Part shown: positions 24,701 through 42,811 of the stretch, one piece after another
How the letters are laid out: each line of letters opens with the position of its first letter
Numbering within the stretch: position 1 is the first letter of the stretch
Notes under the pieces: model-generated
What the model was told of the DNA's origin: nothing
The model's database searches: none
Seen by the model: the letters and a program-made list of their open reading frames with translations, nothing else
Source: Ficedula albicollis
Lineage: Eukaryota > Chordata > Aves > Passeriformes > Muscicapidae
Length of the DNA: 64,000 nucleotides
Direction of reading: 5' to 3'
Assembly: GCF_000247815.1 (NCBI RefSeq)
Contig: NW_004775881.1
Coordinates: 1,160,573-1,224,572, forward strand
Position numbers and translations under genes: made by a program

Positions 24701-27700
24701 GAATGTCAGTGAAAGAAACAAACAAAAAAAAAGTCTAATTAGGAGCAGCATCCATCTTTATATCCAGCTTCAACTGCTATGGAAATCCAAACATCACAGA
24801 AATAAACATAATCTTGCAAAGCATTTGCTGACTTACGCCCTTTAGTACAATTTATAATCTTTCCCTATTCACTGTTTGGCATCACGCAGTGGTGCCAGAA
24901 CTACAAAATATTTAGTTCTATTGAAGTGAGAATTTCAGGCTACATCGTCAGATTTTTAACCTTATCTCAAAAACAGCTCATATGGTCTAAAAAAAAAAAA
25001 TAATTAAAAACACTTTGTAAAGTATAGTTTTGGTACAGACTGGTGAATTTAACTCATTGTTTTATTTCTTTTCATAACCAAACTTCTGTCAGTGGGCAAC
25101 AAACCCAGTATTAGGGCAAAATATTCAGGTTAAAACAAAAAACAGCAAAGAAAGGAATCTGATTTTCAACCCTGATATAAATGATTCTATTAAAAGAACA
25201 CTGAACTTAGGAAAGCCACTGTGAGCAATTCTCATATCCACAGTTGCAAGCAACTATGCCTGTTTTTTCAATAGTTGAGGGTCCACTGAACACTCACATC
25301 TGTTATGAATCAAGACAACAGAGTTTCCATTGTACTCATAATAAACTTAAGCACAATGAAAGATCAACAGCTAAAACTAAGCTCTTACAGCAGCAGAGCA
25401 AGATCAATCAGTAATAGTGGCATTTAGCAATAACCAATGTAACAACACAGAAACATAACTCTTACAAGCACAGGCAAAAGCAAATGACACTAAGATTATT
25501 ACACCTCAAGTCTCTTCCCCAGAACAAGGTGGTGAAACCTGCACCTTTTTGCTCTGGTGATGAAAAGCAGGCAACATTTCCCTACTATTAAGTATGGATT
25601 CATATCAAGAGAAAGCCTGCTCCTGCTAGGAAGAAGGATACCTTGTTCAAACAGGAACCTAAAAAATCCATGCAAACACTTGCAAAATTTCACTTACCAG
25701 GCCCAGATGGATATAGGTGTGTACCAGTTACCATATACTCAACTTCTTGTCCTAAAGAGCAAGAGATGGTTATATTAATAATTACATTTTATACTCCACT
25801 GCAAACAATGCACTCAAACAGCAAATAGAGAAAAGGAGAGCAGATAAAACACAGCAGAAGAAATTAATAACCATCTCCAATATACTTACACATTTCTCAT
25901 TTTCATTAATTTAATTTTTACTGGTTATCTCTTAGAAAACTCAGTTGTAAAAAATAACTAACTTGAATGGTCAAGCTATCTGTTATCAAGAGGGCTCCAG
26001 AGAAAAATCTTTATACTGCCTTTGAAGCAGATATCATGGAAGAGAATTCAAGTATACAAAGAGCACAGGTGTCTGAAACGCTGAAATGTAAGCTAGTCAG
26101 CTGTCTGTGTTGTCAGAATTTAAAAAAGTTCTTTTGTTTTTAAAAGATTTTTCGTTCTCTCTCAACATGTTTCACTTTCACAATACTTCCAAATAAAGCA
26201 CCTTAGGCAGAATCTCAATACCAACTTATTATCAACTACCTCAACTAAAATGAGGCAGCATTTTTTAGAAGATAAATTTTCACACAGGATCTACCTAATA
26301 CATACGCATTTTATACATCACAAAATATATACTGAAAAAACTATTTTGAAATTTGAAATAAAGTGTTTTCAGGGATAAAAACTGCACAGCTAAAAAGACT
26401 GTAAATATACTATGAAACAAAATTAAAAGAACAAACAAATCCCAAACAAACAAAAACCAAAACACAAAAATGCCCAAACAAACAGAAGTCAACAAGAGTA
26501 TGTCCTTGATCATCATGCACTTGCAGAATGGAGAAATACATAACTCGTCCCTAGCACGTACATGCAGCACAGTTATGTCACAAAAAATTACTCTTTTTAC
26601 CAACTAATCACTATAAAAAATCCACAGCACCCAATAACTCCTTTCTTAAATCCAGCTTTCCCCTTTTTCTGAATCACTTACCTCCTGTGGACCCTAGGAA
26701 GGGAAATACCAATCAAAAAAAGATTGGTTTGTCTTTTTTTTATTTCCATATTTATCTCCAGTAGATACATCCTACAGATTCTACATCAGTGAGACTGCTA
26801 CAAAAGAAAGGACAAATATACCACTAAGGGCAAACTAACCTTGATTTCCAGAATACTGTTTGTGTTCGTAGGGATCCCCAGTGTTGGGACCTCCTTTCTC
26901 CCTCAGGTTCTCTTTGAGCGTGGGCATGTGCAGCACTGAGCCGTACTCTGTGCGCAGCTTGACTGCCATTTTCACCTTGTGACTGTGGAAAGAGTAAAGC
27001 AAAATCCTCGTAAAACCCCAGTTTCTGAACTGTTACCGAATTTTGAAATATTTTAGAGAGGATGTCAAAAAACTTCCTTTACAACTAATATTTCTCTCCC
27101 CTCAAGATTACACTGTTAACAGTGCAGAAACCTCTGAATTTCTGACTTGGGTGGAGCAATCACTGACAGAGTTTAAAACTCCACTGACTGCAGCAGTGCT
27201 TACCTTTCTTCATCCAATGGGATAGGCTTGGCATTATCAGCTACAAACATGTCATGGGTTCTCTTCAAAGACCTGAACACAAGTGTGTGCACAGAATGCT
27301 TTTGGACTTCCTAAAACAAAGAAAACAGCATTTAAATATGTTTGAACAGATTTAAATGAAAAACTGAACACTGAAACATAAAATGAACTGAGTAGCAATA
27401 TCAAATCTTAGTTCTGTTATATGATATGCAATCTTTTGGTCCACAGAAGACACTAATCTTCTTGGAAACTAAAAAATTAAGTTATTATGTTAGTGGTTTT
27501 ACTTCAGTGTTTATTCAAAACTATATTTCATTTCTATTTTTATATGTATGCAATAAAGAAGTCAATTCTAAAAAAAAAAAATACTGTAAATTTTCCTTCA
27601 CTACCACCATAAAAAGAACATGGACAGTCATGAATTTCTGTGTGCAGTACCACTTAATGTTAACTTGGCTAATTACCACTCAACAATAGCTGCTGTTGAC

Positions 27701-29020
27701 ACCACAAACACAACAGTAGGCAACACCATATCTCCCCAATAGGGAAGAAGCACCCAAGTTACACCATTACACAAGTAATTTTTGACAAATGCTTTTCTGT
27801 AAAAAAAAAACAAACTCATGTTGCATTGGGCAGTCGTGGCACCTTCTTTCAAAATCCTGACAGCCCCACATGCTTTCAGAAGTGCATGATATTCACCCCA
27901 CAGTAGAGATTCTACAACCTATAGAACCAGTAGTCTTCTCCACAGCTGTACTCCCAAGCCCTCACAAAAAAAGCTGAGGTTTCCCTTATGGGCTAACAGA
28001 GTCAATAGCTCTCCAGTGCCCAAACACCGCAGCATCACTTCCCCACCAATCACAGAGCATGCTGAGTGGGAAGTGCTTCACAAGGATCATCAAGTCCAAG
28101 TCCTGGCCCTGCACAAGACAGCCCAAAGAGTCACACCATGTGTTCAAGAGCATTGTCCAAATGCTCACTGAACTCTGTCAGCCTTGCTGCTGTGACCACT
28201 CCCCTAGGGAGCCTCTTCTTGTTTGGGGGCACCAAAACACCCTCTGGGCAAAAAACCTTTTTCTAATATCCAACATAAACATCCCCTCACACAGCTTCAG
28301 GCCATTCTCTCGGATCCTGTCATTGGTCACCACACAGATCAGATCAGACCAAAGCCTGCTGCTCTGCTTCCCACTCATGAGGAAGCTGTAAACTGAAATG
28401 AGGTTTGCCTTCACTTTCTTTTTCAGGCTGAACATGACAAGTGACCTCATCCATTCCTCCTACGGTTTTCCCTCTAGACCATTCATCTCCATATCCTTTA
28501 TACCTTTTCCCGGTACTGTGGTACCCAAAACAATACCCAGCACTCGAGGTGAGGCCGCCGAAGAGCAGAGCAGAGCGGGACAATCCCCTCTCTTGACGGG
28601 CTGGTGATGCTTTGCCTGATGCCCTCCAGCACCAATTCCGCATTCGGCACAAGTGTGGCAAAGCAAACCTGCTGCTCGCTGATCACTCCCGCCCCAGACA
28701 CGCACACTCCGATGACCCGCACCCGCTGCGTCCTGCGGGCACCTCGCTGTCCCTAGTCGGAACTGAGCGGGGACTGCGCAGATGGAGAGGCCGCCACGAT
28801 CTGCGCAGATGGAGGGGCCGCCACGATCCATCCCCACAGCGGCCTTTCCCACCGGGGGACAGCGAGAGTGGCGGGTGCGGGCGACGCTTCTCCCGCCCCG
28901 CCCTGCCCCGCTCCGCTCCGCTCCACGGACCCGCCCCCGCTCCCTGGTCTCGCCCGGGGTGCCTCAAGGGCACGACAGAGTGAACATGCGGGGCTGCTTC
29001 CCCGACCTCACCTCCGCCAT
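15753..29020 (-). CDS. PLRG1: Pleiotropic regulator 1 (spliceosome WD40 protein)
   Basis: PLRG1 (yeast Prp46) is a nuclear WD40 protein of the Prp19/CDC5L complex needed for pre-mRNA splicing. Coding exons on the minus strand: 29012-29020, 27204-27310, 26840-26982, 25698-25751, 24357-24450, 23868-23958, 23585-23686, 21983-22075, 21494-21643, 21284-21385, 20721-20823, 20044-20152, 18479-18618, 16800-16993, 15753-15812. All junctions are GT-AG and phases join, giving 516 codons against 514 in human. The start [13 protein letters not shown] matches the human start [13 protein letters not shown]; the ATG sits in a strong context at the end of a CpG island, and exon 1 codes only three residues. 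The poorly structured N-terminus covers about 1-200. Seven WD40 repeats follow from residue 201, their ends visible as IKIWD, VKCWD, ARIWD, IRLWD, IKQWK, MHLWD and IKVYK. The C-terminus is a basic IIKRKRF. No truncation was seen. Intron 1 holds a CR1 fragment. Confidence 0.97.
28020..28640 (-). mobile_element. CR1 LINE 3' fragment
   Basis: In reverse orientation this stretch follows the familiar avian CR1 3' end: phrases equivalent to GGATCATCAAGTCCAA, CCCTGCACAAGACA, AACCTTTTTCTAATATCCAA, CTTCAGGCCATTCTCTCGG, GAGGAAGCTGTA and GAGCAGAGCGGGACAATCCC occur in the canonical order. It carries the end of the reverse-transcriptase ORF region and the 3' UTR only, with several indels, so it is an old 5'-truncated copy. 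It lies in PLRG1 intron 1 on the same strand as PLRG1, ending within about 400 bp of exon 1. Confidence 0.9.
28774..28827 (+). repeat. Two-copy 27-bp tandem repeat
   Basis: The unit CTGCGCAGATGGAG followed by (A/G)GGCCGCCACGAT occurs twice in direct succession with one base difference. It sits in PLRG1 intron 1 within the CpG island. Confidence 0.9.
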
Positions 29021-29110
29021 GGCGCCGCCTACCCTCTACCGCCGCGGCCGCTACGGAGTCACTTCCGGCGCCTTCCCGCCTGCACCGGAAGTAGCGCATC
29101 GAAGGGCATG
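28850..29110 (-). promoter_or_regulatory. PLRG1: PLRG1 CpG-island promoter with paired ETS motifs
   Basis: A dense CpG region covers exon 1 and its upstream flank and has no TATA box, typical of housekeeping genes. Two inverted ETS/GABP-type motifs, ACTTCCGG at 29061-29068 and CCGGAAGT at 29085-29092, lie 40-75 bases upstream of the ATG and probably bracket the transcription start. That is inference from motif placement. Confidence 0.7.
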
Positions 29111-29499
29111 GGGGAGGCGCTAAAGCGCAGGGCAATCTCGCCACTCCGTGTGCGGTGGGTTGCTGGTTCGAGCCCCGCAAGCGCTGTCGGAGCGGGCGAT
29201 GCCAGTCACTTCATCAATGTGTACAAAAATATAAAGGGGTGGTGTCAAGAGGATGGAGCCAGGCTCTGCTCGGTGGTGCCAAGCAACACAAGAGAAGAGG
29301 CAGTGGGCAGAAATTGATGTACAGGATTTTCCACCTGAACATGAGGAAGTGCTTACTGTGCAGATGATCGTGCACCGGCACAGGGTGCCCAGAGAGGTTG
29401 CGGAGTCTCCCTCACTGGAGGTACTCAGAACCCTCTGGACACAACCCTGTGCTGCGTGCTCTGGGATGGCCCTGTTTGATCCGGCAAGTGGGACCCGAT

Positions 29500-35380
<5,881 letters not shown>

Positions 35381-35509
35381 ATTGCTCAACAACTGATGTA
35401 TTCAGGCACAGAGTGAAGAGTTGAATATTAACAGAGAAATTCTGATTGCTCAGAAGGGTTGACCCTATCACTGTGAAGCTGGAAATTAGTGCTCCTGCGT
35501 ATATATAAA
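35381..35509 (+). promoter_or_regulatory. FGB: FGB liver promoter (C/EBP, HNF1, TATA)
   Basis: An HNF1 site GTTGAATATTAAC at 35420-35432 matches the palindromic consensus GTTAATNATTAAC at 10 of 12 fixed positions. A C/EBP site lies at 35381-35389 (TTGAGCAAT on the minus strand, fitting TKNNGYAAK). The TATA box TATATAAA is at 35502-35509, about 75 bases before the ATG. HNF1 and C/EBP control of mammalian FGB is established, and the HNF1-to-TATA spacing here (about 70 bases) resembles that of the human gene. A transcription start near 35530-35540 is inferred. Confidence 0.75.
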
Positions 35510-35584
35510 AAAACAGAGTAGACCTCTCCCTGTCAGAGCCAAAGAAAAGAGAAGATCACTGAGCTGCTCAAGCAAGCCAGCACC

Positions 35585-38500
35585 ATGAAACTGCTCCTGC
35601 TGTTCCTGCTCTGTGTTTCCTCTGTTCAATCCCAGGGCTCTCTTGACTATGACGATGAGGTTGTAATACTGATATTGATTAATAATTAGTCATAATTAAT
35701 TGATTTAATTTAATCGCATGCATGACTTACTCAGCTTATGTGAGTTAGCAAAATTAGAAGTTGTGGGAAAAGATACTCCAGTGCATGTTTTTTTTTCCGC
35801 TTGAATTATTCAAAAAAATTAACTTTTTATATGTAACTCCGTAATAGTTATTTTCTGAGTTTGCAGATATTCTCTTCCTATTTCTTTTTCTGTAGGTAAT
35901 GAAGAATGTTTGATGGTAAGATTAGTTATTAGGCTGAATTTATTTAAGGATGCTAATTTAGCAATGTTGACATATGTTACAGACAATCAGTATTAGGTAT
36001 AAAGGAGTAGAAATATGTAATTAATCATGTCCTGTCTCAAAGACAGTAAAAACTTTTCTGCAGAGCCAGTAGACATTAAAAAAAACAAAACCAAACAAAT
36101 TACCAGTTCGTACAATTTGGAAATTAACATTAGAAATTAAAAGGTAGTAATTGCTAAACAGAAGGAAAAGCAATGAGAATCAATATAAAATAATAGTTTA
36201 ATGTGTATTTATTTTTGTTTAAGTAAAATATTTTAGTGGGAAACACAATTTAGAATTTTGGTACACTTTTCTAATGTTTGAAAATCCCTGTAAAAATTAA
36301 ATTGGTCTGGACAGTCAAACTTTCTGACAATCTAAGCACTTGTGTCTGCACATTGACTACTGATAACACTAATGTGTTAAATAATTTTTAACAATTCTGT
36401 GTTTTGTATGCTGCTTAGTTTTGAAACTACTTGTGATGCTGGATACTTTCAAATGTTTATTGTTTGGAGTTGAGTCTGAGTGGGATTGGAAACAGCTGTA
36501 GGTTTTGATTCAGTAGCTCAAATAACTATTAATTGGAATGGTTTTGTTTGAAAAAATGCTTAGGGATCAGGCCTGTTTTCCTTGCTCAGCCTCTTAGCCT
36601 TAACCCTTTCTGGCAGATATGGGGAATGTATGCATCAGAGGGAGATAACTCTGAGAGATGTTATTAAATGGTTTTCCAAATTTCATCAGTTAACAGCTGG
36701 TATGTGGCTTGAGACCCGATGGTGTATTTGACTGTGGCCTGATTTTCGGACCTTATAAATGTTGCTATAGCCCAATAAAAAACTGGAACACTGGAAATGT
36801 GCCACTGAATACACTTCTTAGCCCCAAGGATGTCTAATTACTTTCTTTGTAGCCTACTACTTCCAAGTTTTATAGTGTATAGTAGCTCTGAACTATGTAA
36901 GATTCATTCCTTAGTCAAAATTGGTTATTGAAATATTTTTTTACTTTGGTTTGAAGACTTTTTAGTTCATCTATATCTAGGTATGGAGAGTGTGACTAGT
37001 CTTATAAGGGAAGGGGTAGCAATGACTTATACATAATGTCAGTATAATGTTTCCATTATGGCTTTTTATTCCATTCCTTGGTTTTCCTTGCTGTTTAAAA
37101 TACTAAAGAGTACTGAATGGATGCCTGCACCCTGTGCACCCTATTTCGCAATAGCAATCCCAGATTAGGAGAGTTTTGTCTCCCCTTGGCTACGCAGGAT
37201 GAGAGCCCTGTGATTGGTGTTCGGGGCCACCGGCCCGTGGACAAAAGGCGTGAGATGGCACCCACGCTCCGACCTGTGGCACCTCCCATCAGTGGGGCCG
37301 GATACAGGCCCCGGCCACCGAAGCGGGGGAAGACGGAGGACAAGAAGGAACGGATAGTCTATCCTGATGCTGGAGGCTGCAAGCATGGCCAGGAGGAGCT
37401 GGTAGGAGTCTGGCTGTTGATACAGCTGGTGGCATACTGTCCTTTCCTTCTAGTACACCCAACACGAGAGTTTTCCTTGCCAAATAAAGGATGGTCATTA
37501 ATTTAAAGCAGTCCAGCTTTTCCTCACTTTGCTTGGGCTTTCTAGGACTGCATTCAGAAGGATAATGTGTCAGAATCCATGGGATTAGTGGCAGAGTCGG
37601 TCAACAGTAAAGATGGGGAGATGAGAGTTCAACCGTAAACCAGGAAAAGAAGTATCTGTGGGTTAGCCTGTGCCTTCCATCTGGCTTTGCACAGGTAATT
37701 ATTAAGGATAGGAAAAACCTGTGCAGAAGAGCTGGATTCAGTTTCAGACAATCTTAAGGAGCCCTAGGGACCAAAAAACCCCCAACCTGCCATATCTTTC
37801 TTAAAATTGGTTAAAAAATGTAATTCTCATCTACTCTCAGTCCCTGCTTATGGGACAGCATTACCAGCATGCTGACATCCAGCACACTCTTTGCTGCCTT
37901 GCAGCAGTCAATCACACTGTCTCTGTCATGATCCCTGCTGGAAAAATGCAAGCTGTAACAATGCTGAGAGGCATCTTAGTGACTGAGCACAAGTTTGAGT
38001 GTTGAAGTTGCCAACAAATGAAGTTTGGTAAAGCTTATCTAGATGCTTAAATACTTGTTCTCACATTACAAACTTTTCACTGTGTTCAAAGGTACTGTTG
38101 TTTACTGATGGGAGTAGAACTTTACTCTTACAGCCCTTTTTCCTTCTTTTAAGGGAGTGCTATGTCCAACTGGATGTGAACTGCGAACTACACTGTTAAA
38201 ACAGGAAAAAACTGTAAAAACAGTTATTAATGATTTAAAAGCTAAAGTGGCCACACTTTCAGAGAGCTCCTCAACTTTCTACGAATATGTGACCGTTCTA
38301 GAAGATAAATTGGTAAAAAGGCAAAAACAAAAAAAAGGTATGCTATTTCTATGAACTAATAGTTTAAATGGTATTGAAGTTTTATTGGCATTCCTACAGT
38401 TACTTTTTAGTGGGACTTCTTAAAAAAATTAAAAATACCATGGAATATCTAGCAAAGCAGGGTTCTGTGTCCATGAACTCTTAAATCTTAAAAAACATCC

Positions 38501-41500
38501 TTTGAGAGAGGCAAAGAAATGGATCTCATACTAAGGCAAGATTCATGTGAGGCCTCTAAATGTACATCATTCACGTGTTCCCCTTACCTGTTTTCCTATG
38601 TCCATCCACTTATGACCAGCCTCTGGATTGGCACCATGGCCCCCCAGAAAGAAGGGAATTACTGCTCTTTGGCAGAGTAAAGCACCACTGATAAATCTAT
38701 TAGCTAGCAAAGAACCATCAGTAAACATGTACCACTTCCCTGAGAATATCTGCATAGTCTTTGTACACTGTAGAAAAGTAAGCAAAGGAAGTGCCATTCC
38801 TGCTTTCCTTCCTGCCTTTCTTCCTAGTGGCATCGCAAATTGTACTTACAAATTGCTCTTCATAATTTCCCACTTGGGAAATATGTTGAAAACTAATCTG
38901 CTTTTCATTTCTTTGCTTTTCTAGACAATGATAACTTACTTTCTCAGTTCAACACAGAAGTGGAATTGCAGTACAGTTACATAAAGGATAATCTGGACAA
39001 TAACATCCCATCCAGCCTCAGGGTCCTTCGTGCAGTTGTGGATTCTTTACATAAAAAGATACAAAAACTGGAAAATGCCATTGCAACCCAGGTGGACTAC
39101 TGTCGTTCCCCATGTGCTGTTTCCTGTAATATTCCTGTGGTTTCAGGCAAAGGTATTCATTCAACTATAATGACATCTTTTCTCCCATTTATGTCACTGT
39201 GCAAATTGATGGATGCATCTGAAGCCTGTACATTAGGGTATTAGGAAAGATGAAAAGTGATCCTAAATGAAAAAAAAATCTTTTTTGGATCACTATACTG
39301 GTTTGACCAAAGTTCCTCTTATCCAATATCAGTCATCATAAGTGACAAGAAATATGTGCTTCAGGGACTTTGTAAGGTGGAGGTGATACATTTGTGACTA
39401 TCATAGTTGTGCTCTTGATTTTTTTCAGTCAAGAAAGGTTCTTCTTTCACAAGCTTGTCTAGTTCAAGAAGTCATTGTGAGGTATACGGTGTTGCATCAT
39501 TTAGTTTGAAGTTTCAGAAATTCCTCTTTGAAAAAGCTGCACAGTGCAGTATTCTTTCTTCCACAATTCTTTCACTTGATAAAATGAAAGTAAAATACTA
39601 TCTATAGATATTTAAAACTGTTCCCATGTAACAGCAGACCAAAGGATAAGACTGTCGAAGTTCACAGACCTTTCAGTAACAGTCTCAGTTTTATTCTTGC
39701 AGAATGTGAGGATATCATCAGAAAGGGAGGCGAGACATCCGAAATGTACCTCATCCAGCCAGATCCTTTTGCCAAGCCATACAGAGTATACTGTGACATG
39801 GAAACAGATAATGGAGGTTAGTGTGAAATAATGTGTTGTTAAAATATTAATAAATCGATGCTACCAAAAATAATATTATAGATTTGTATTTTATACAAAG
39901 AAATATTAAATTATACCTTTTGTAATTACTTGATAATTAAATCTGATTGACTTGTTCAAGGAAGTCTTGTTGAGGTCATTTGCTGATGCAGAATAGGATA
40001 CTTCTATAGTGAAACTGGAAATAAATTATGTATGTGTCTTACTACGACCATCATGGTTGGTGTATAGGTGGGCAGACAAGGACAGCCTGGCTTGTTTCTT
40101 ACCCTGCTCCAATGCACTTGGTATGTGTCTTACTACGACCATCATGGTTGGTGTATAGGTGGGCAGACAAGGACAGCCTGGCTCGTTTCTTACCCTGCTC
40201 CAATGCGTTAGTGTGAAATAATGTGTTGTTAAAATATTAATAAATCGATGCTACCAAAAATAATATTATAGATTTGTATTTTATACAAAGAAATATTAAA
40301 TTATACCTTTTGTAATTACTTGATAATTAAATCTGATTGACTTGTTCAAGGAAGTCTTGTTGAGGTCATTTGCTGATGCAGAATAGGATACTTCTATAGT
40401 GAAACTGGAAATAAATTATGTATGTGTCTTACTACGACCATCATGGTTGGTGTATAGGTGGGCAGACAAGGACAGCCTGGCTTGTTTCTTACCCTGCTCC
40501 AATGCACTTGACAAAAGACCAGGGCCATCCTTCAAGTTCTGCTTTTTCCACCTTTTGTTATGAAGCAAGGTTCTACTTAAGTGTGAGCAAAAGGGGCAAA
40601 GCTGAGCTCAAAAGCAGTGAAGGACCTGCTGCAAGGAAACCATATACCCCTCTGGTCCTGAGGTGAAATGAAAAGGGCTGTATCTTAATGTTTGATTCTC
40701 CGTTTTTCTGGTAATTTAATCTGAATACTCTTGCTCCTGCAGGCTGGACTTTGATTCAGAACCGCCAGGATGGCAGTGTTAATTTCGGAAGAGTATGGGA
40801 TCAATATAAAAAAGGATTTGGAAATGTTGCCAAGAGTGGAGGGAAGAACTACTGCGATACACCAGGTAAAAAACCAAGCATAAAATGTAAAGAAACCGTT
40901 TTCTCCTATTTTTTCAAGCTCTTAATTTTTTTTTAAATAAACAAATCCACTACTATAGGCAAATAATAAAGTTGCCTTGAAGTATATTGCAAAGTCTGTT
41001 TTACAGAGCTCTTGCTTGTTGCTTCTCAGGTGAATATTGGCTTGGAAATGACAAGATCAGCCAGCTTACCAAAATAGGGCCCACTGAAGTTTTAATTGAA
41101 ATGGAGGACTGGAATGGTGATAAAGTATCTGCTCATTATGGAGGTTTCACCATACAGAATGAAGGAAACAAGTATCAGCTTTCAGTTAGTAATTACAAAG
41201 GCACTGCAGGCAACGCGCTGATGGAAGGAGCATCCCAATTGCATGGAGAAAACAGGACAATGACAATTCACAATGGCATGTACTTCAGTACTTATGACAG
41301 AGACAATGATGGATGGTATGTACTTTCACTAGACATTTAAAATAAAAATACAGCTGAATATAGAATACTTCTGTAATTTGCCAGTCATTTTCACAGCATT
41401 TTGTACTATGTCAAAATATGTTATATTCCCTGCAAGTTACCAGCTAAAGGTGTATGCAGTTCTCTTGGTATAGCCAAGGACAGGTAAAATTATATATTAG

Positions 41501-42408
41501 GTTGGTCCAGTCCACAACCAAGTAAGAAGTGAGCATGCTGAATTTTATTGATTCCATGAATGACTTACCACAGACAAAGCAGCAAATCTGGATACAATAG
41601 TCAGAGACTGACAGCAGCAGTGCTGAGGACACCAAGTAGAAATATGGGTATTCACTCCAGTAAAATATAATGGGTCCTGAAGAAAGAGACAGGAAGCATA
41701 TCCATTTAAAAAGCAATGTTCTTCCTACTCAGAAGACAGGAGCTCAGTTGTAAAGTACATAATAAAGCACTGTATCTCTAATATGTGCTTAATACCTGAT
41801 TACATATTCATGAATAAAGGAATTGTTTAGGTTGGGGAAGACATACATTTCTCATTGCTTTCTATCTTTAAATTTAATTGATAACTAGTTGTTATTATGA
41901 ACTGCAAGTAACTGTAGTTATCAATCAGTAAACTAAAATGACATTCCCAAAGAGGTGCACCTAAAATTTTACTTGTTTTTCTTAGCTGCTTTACCTTCTG
42001 AGTGTACCATGTAGCACACATTTGTGATGGTCAATCCTTTATAGAAAGTTCAGAGAGAACTTAAATTGTTTATTATGGTTTGAAAATTTCAGTACATGGG
42101 CAGATATATGTACCCTGTTGATCTGTTAGCCTATATTACAGATGTCACTCTCAGCACATTTTCTTTTTCCCCTCATCAGGTTAACTTTGGATGCAAGAAA
42201 ACAGTGCTCCAAACAAGATGGTGGTGGATGGTGGTACAACCGCTGCCACTCAGCCAACCCCAATGGCAGATACTACTGGGGAGGGACCTACAGCTGGGAC
42301 ATGGCAAAACATGGGACAGATGATGGTGTTGTATGGATGAACTGGAAAGGGTCGTGGTATTCAATGAAGAAGATCAGCATGAAAATCCGACCATACTTTC
42401 CACAGTAG
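35585..42408 (+). CDS. FGB: Fibrinogen beta chain
   Basis: Beta chain of the secreted clotting protein fibrinogen. Exons: 35585-35659, 37198-37401, 38154-38337, 38925-39152, 39703-39816, 40743-40865, 41030-41315, 42180-42408. Phases join to 480 codons plus TAG (human 491). Residues 1-16 are a Leu-rich signal peptide; fibrinopeptide B is Q17-R34, acidic with a Tyr at 22 among Asp/Glu that is likely sulphated. Thrombin would cleave R34-G35 to expose the GHRP knob. Disulphide-ring motifs CPTGC (97-101) and CRSPC (214-218) bracket the coiled coil. The fibrinogen C-terminal globular domain runs from C232 to the end, with the NRT glycosylation motif and DRDNDGW calcium-loop region. The start was chosen because the signal peptide follows a TATA box and 5' leader at the expected spacing. 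Oddities: intron 5 holds a 390-bp duplication, and the last 23 codons are duplicated after the stop. Confidence 0.97.
39817..40510 (+). repeat. Compound tandem duplication in FGB intron 5
   Basis: Structure A-B-B'-A-B. A is 214 bp (39817-40030 and 40207-40420) and appears identical in both copies. B is about 90 bp (40031-40120, 40122-40206 and 40421-40510), the middle copy carrying a few substitutions. The long period is 390 bp and the short one 91 bp. The duplicated block begins exactly at the intron donor G of exon 5, so a second GTTAGTG donor-like sequence exists at 40207, but without a preceding exon. Confidence 0.95.
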
Positions 42409-42811
42409 CCATTATTAAAATGTACAAAATCAGAGATTTTCTTTTAGTATTTGTACATGGCTATCTTTTTAGCATGGTACTCATTCTTATCTTTACATAT
42501 TAGAACCAAATCTGTATGTACAACCATATTATGACCTAAAGTGAAAAGCTGTGTCAAACATAAATCTAAATCTGTGAACTGGAAAGGGTCGTGGTATTCA
42601 ATGAAGAAGATCAGCATGAAAATCCGACCATACTTTCCACAGTAGCCATTATTAAAATGTACAAAATCAGAGATTTTCTTTTAGTATTTGTACATGGCTA
42701 TCTTTTTAGCATGGTATTCATTCTTATCTTTACATATTAGAACCAAATCTGTATGTACAACCATATTATGACCTAAAGTGAAAAGCTGTGTCAAATGTAA
42801 ATCTAAATCTG
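42338..42811 (+). repeat. FGB: 237-bp tandem duplication across the FGB stop codon
   Basis: The last ~23 codons of FGB, the TAG and about 165 bases of 3' UTR (copy 1, 42338-42574) are repeated directly as 42575-42811. I count about three differences, for example GGTACTC versus GGTATTC and AAACATAAAT versus AAATGTAAAT. Translation stops in copy 1, so copy 2 is 3' UTR that still carries an intact copy of the terminal coding segment. Confidence 0.95.

Noticed and set aside
28460..29180. Frames of 110-165 codons near the PLRG1 CpG island
   Set aside because: They overlap CR1 sequence and the CpG island on both strands, with no homology or consistent start.
40028..40666. Repeated frames beginning [11 protein letters not shown] in FGB intron 5
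   Set aside because: They are produced by the B repeat unit inside an intron; no splice context or known family.
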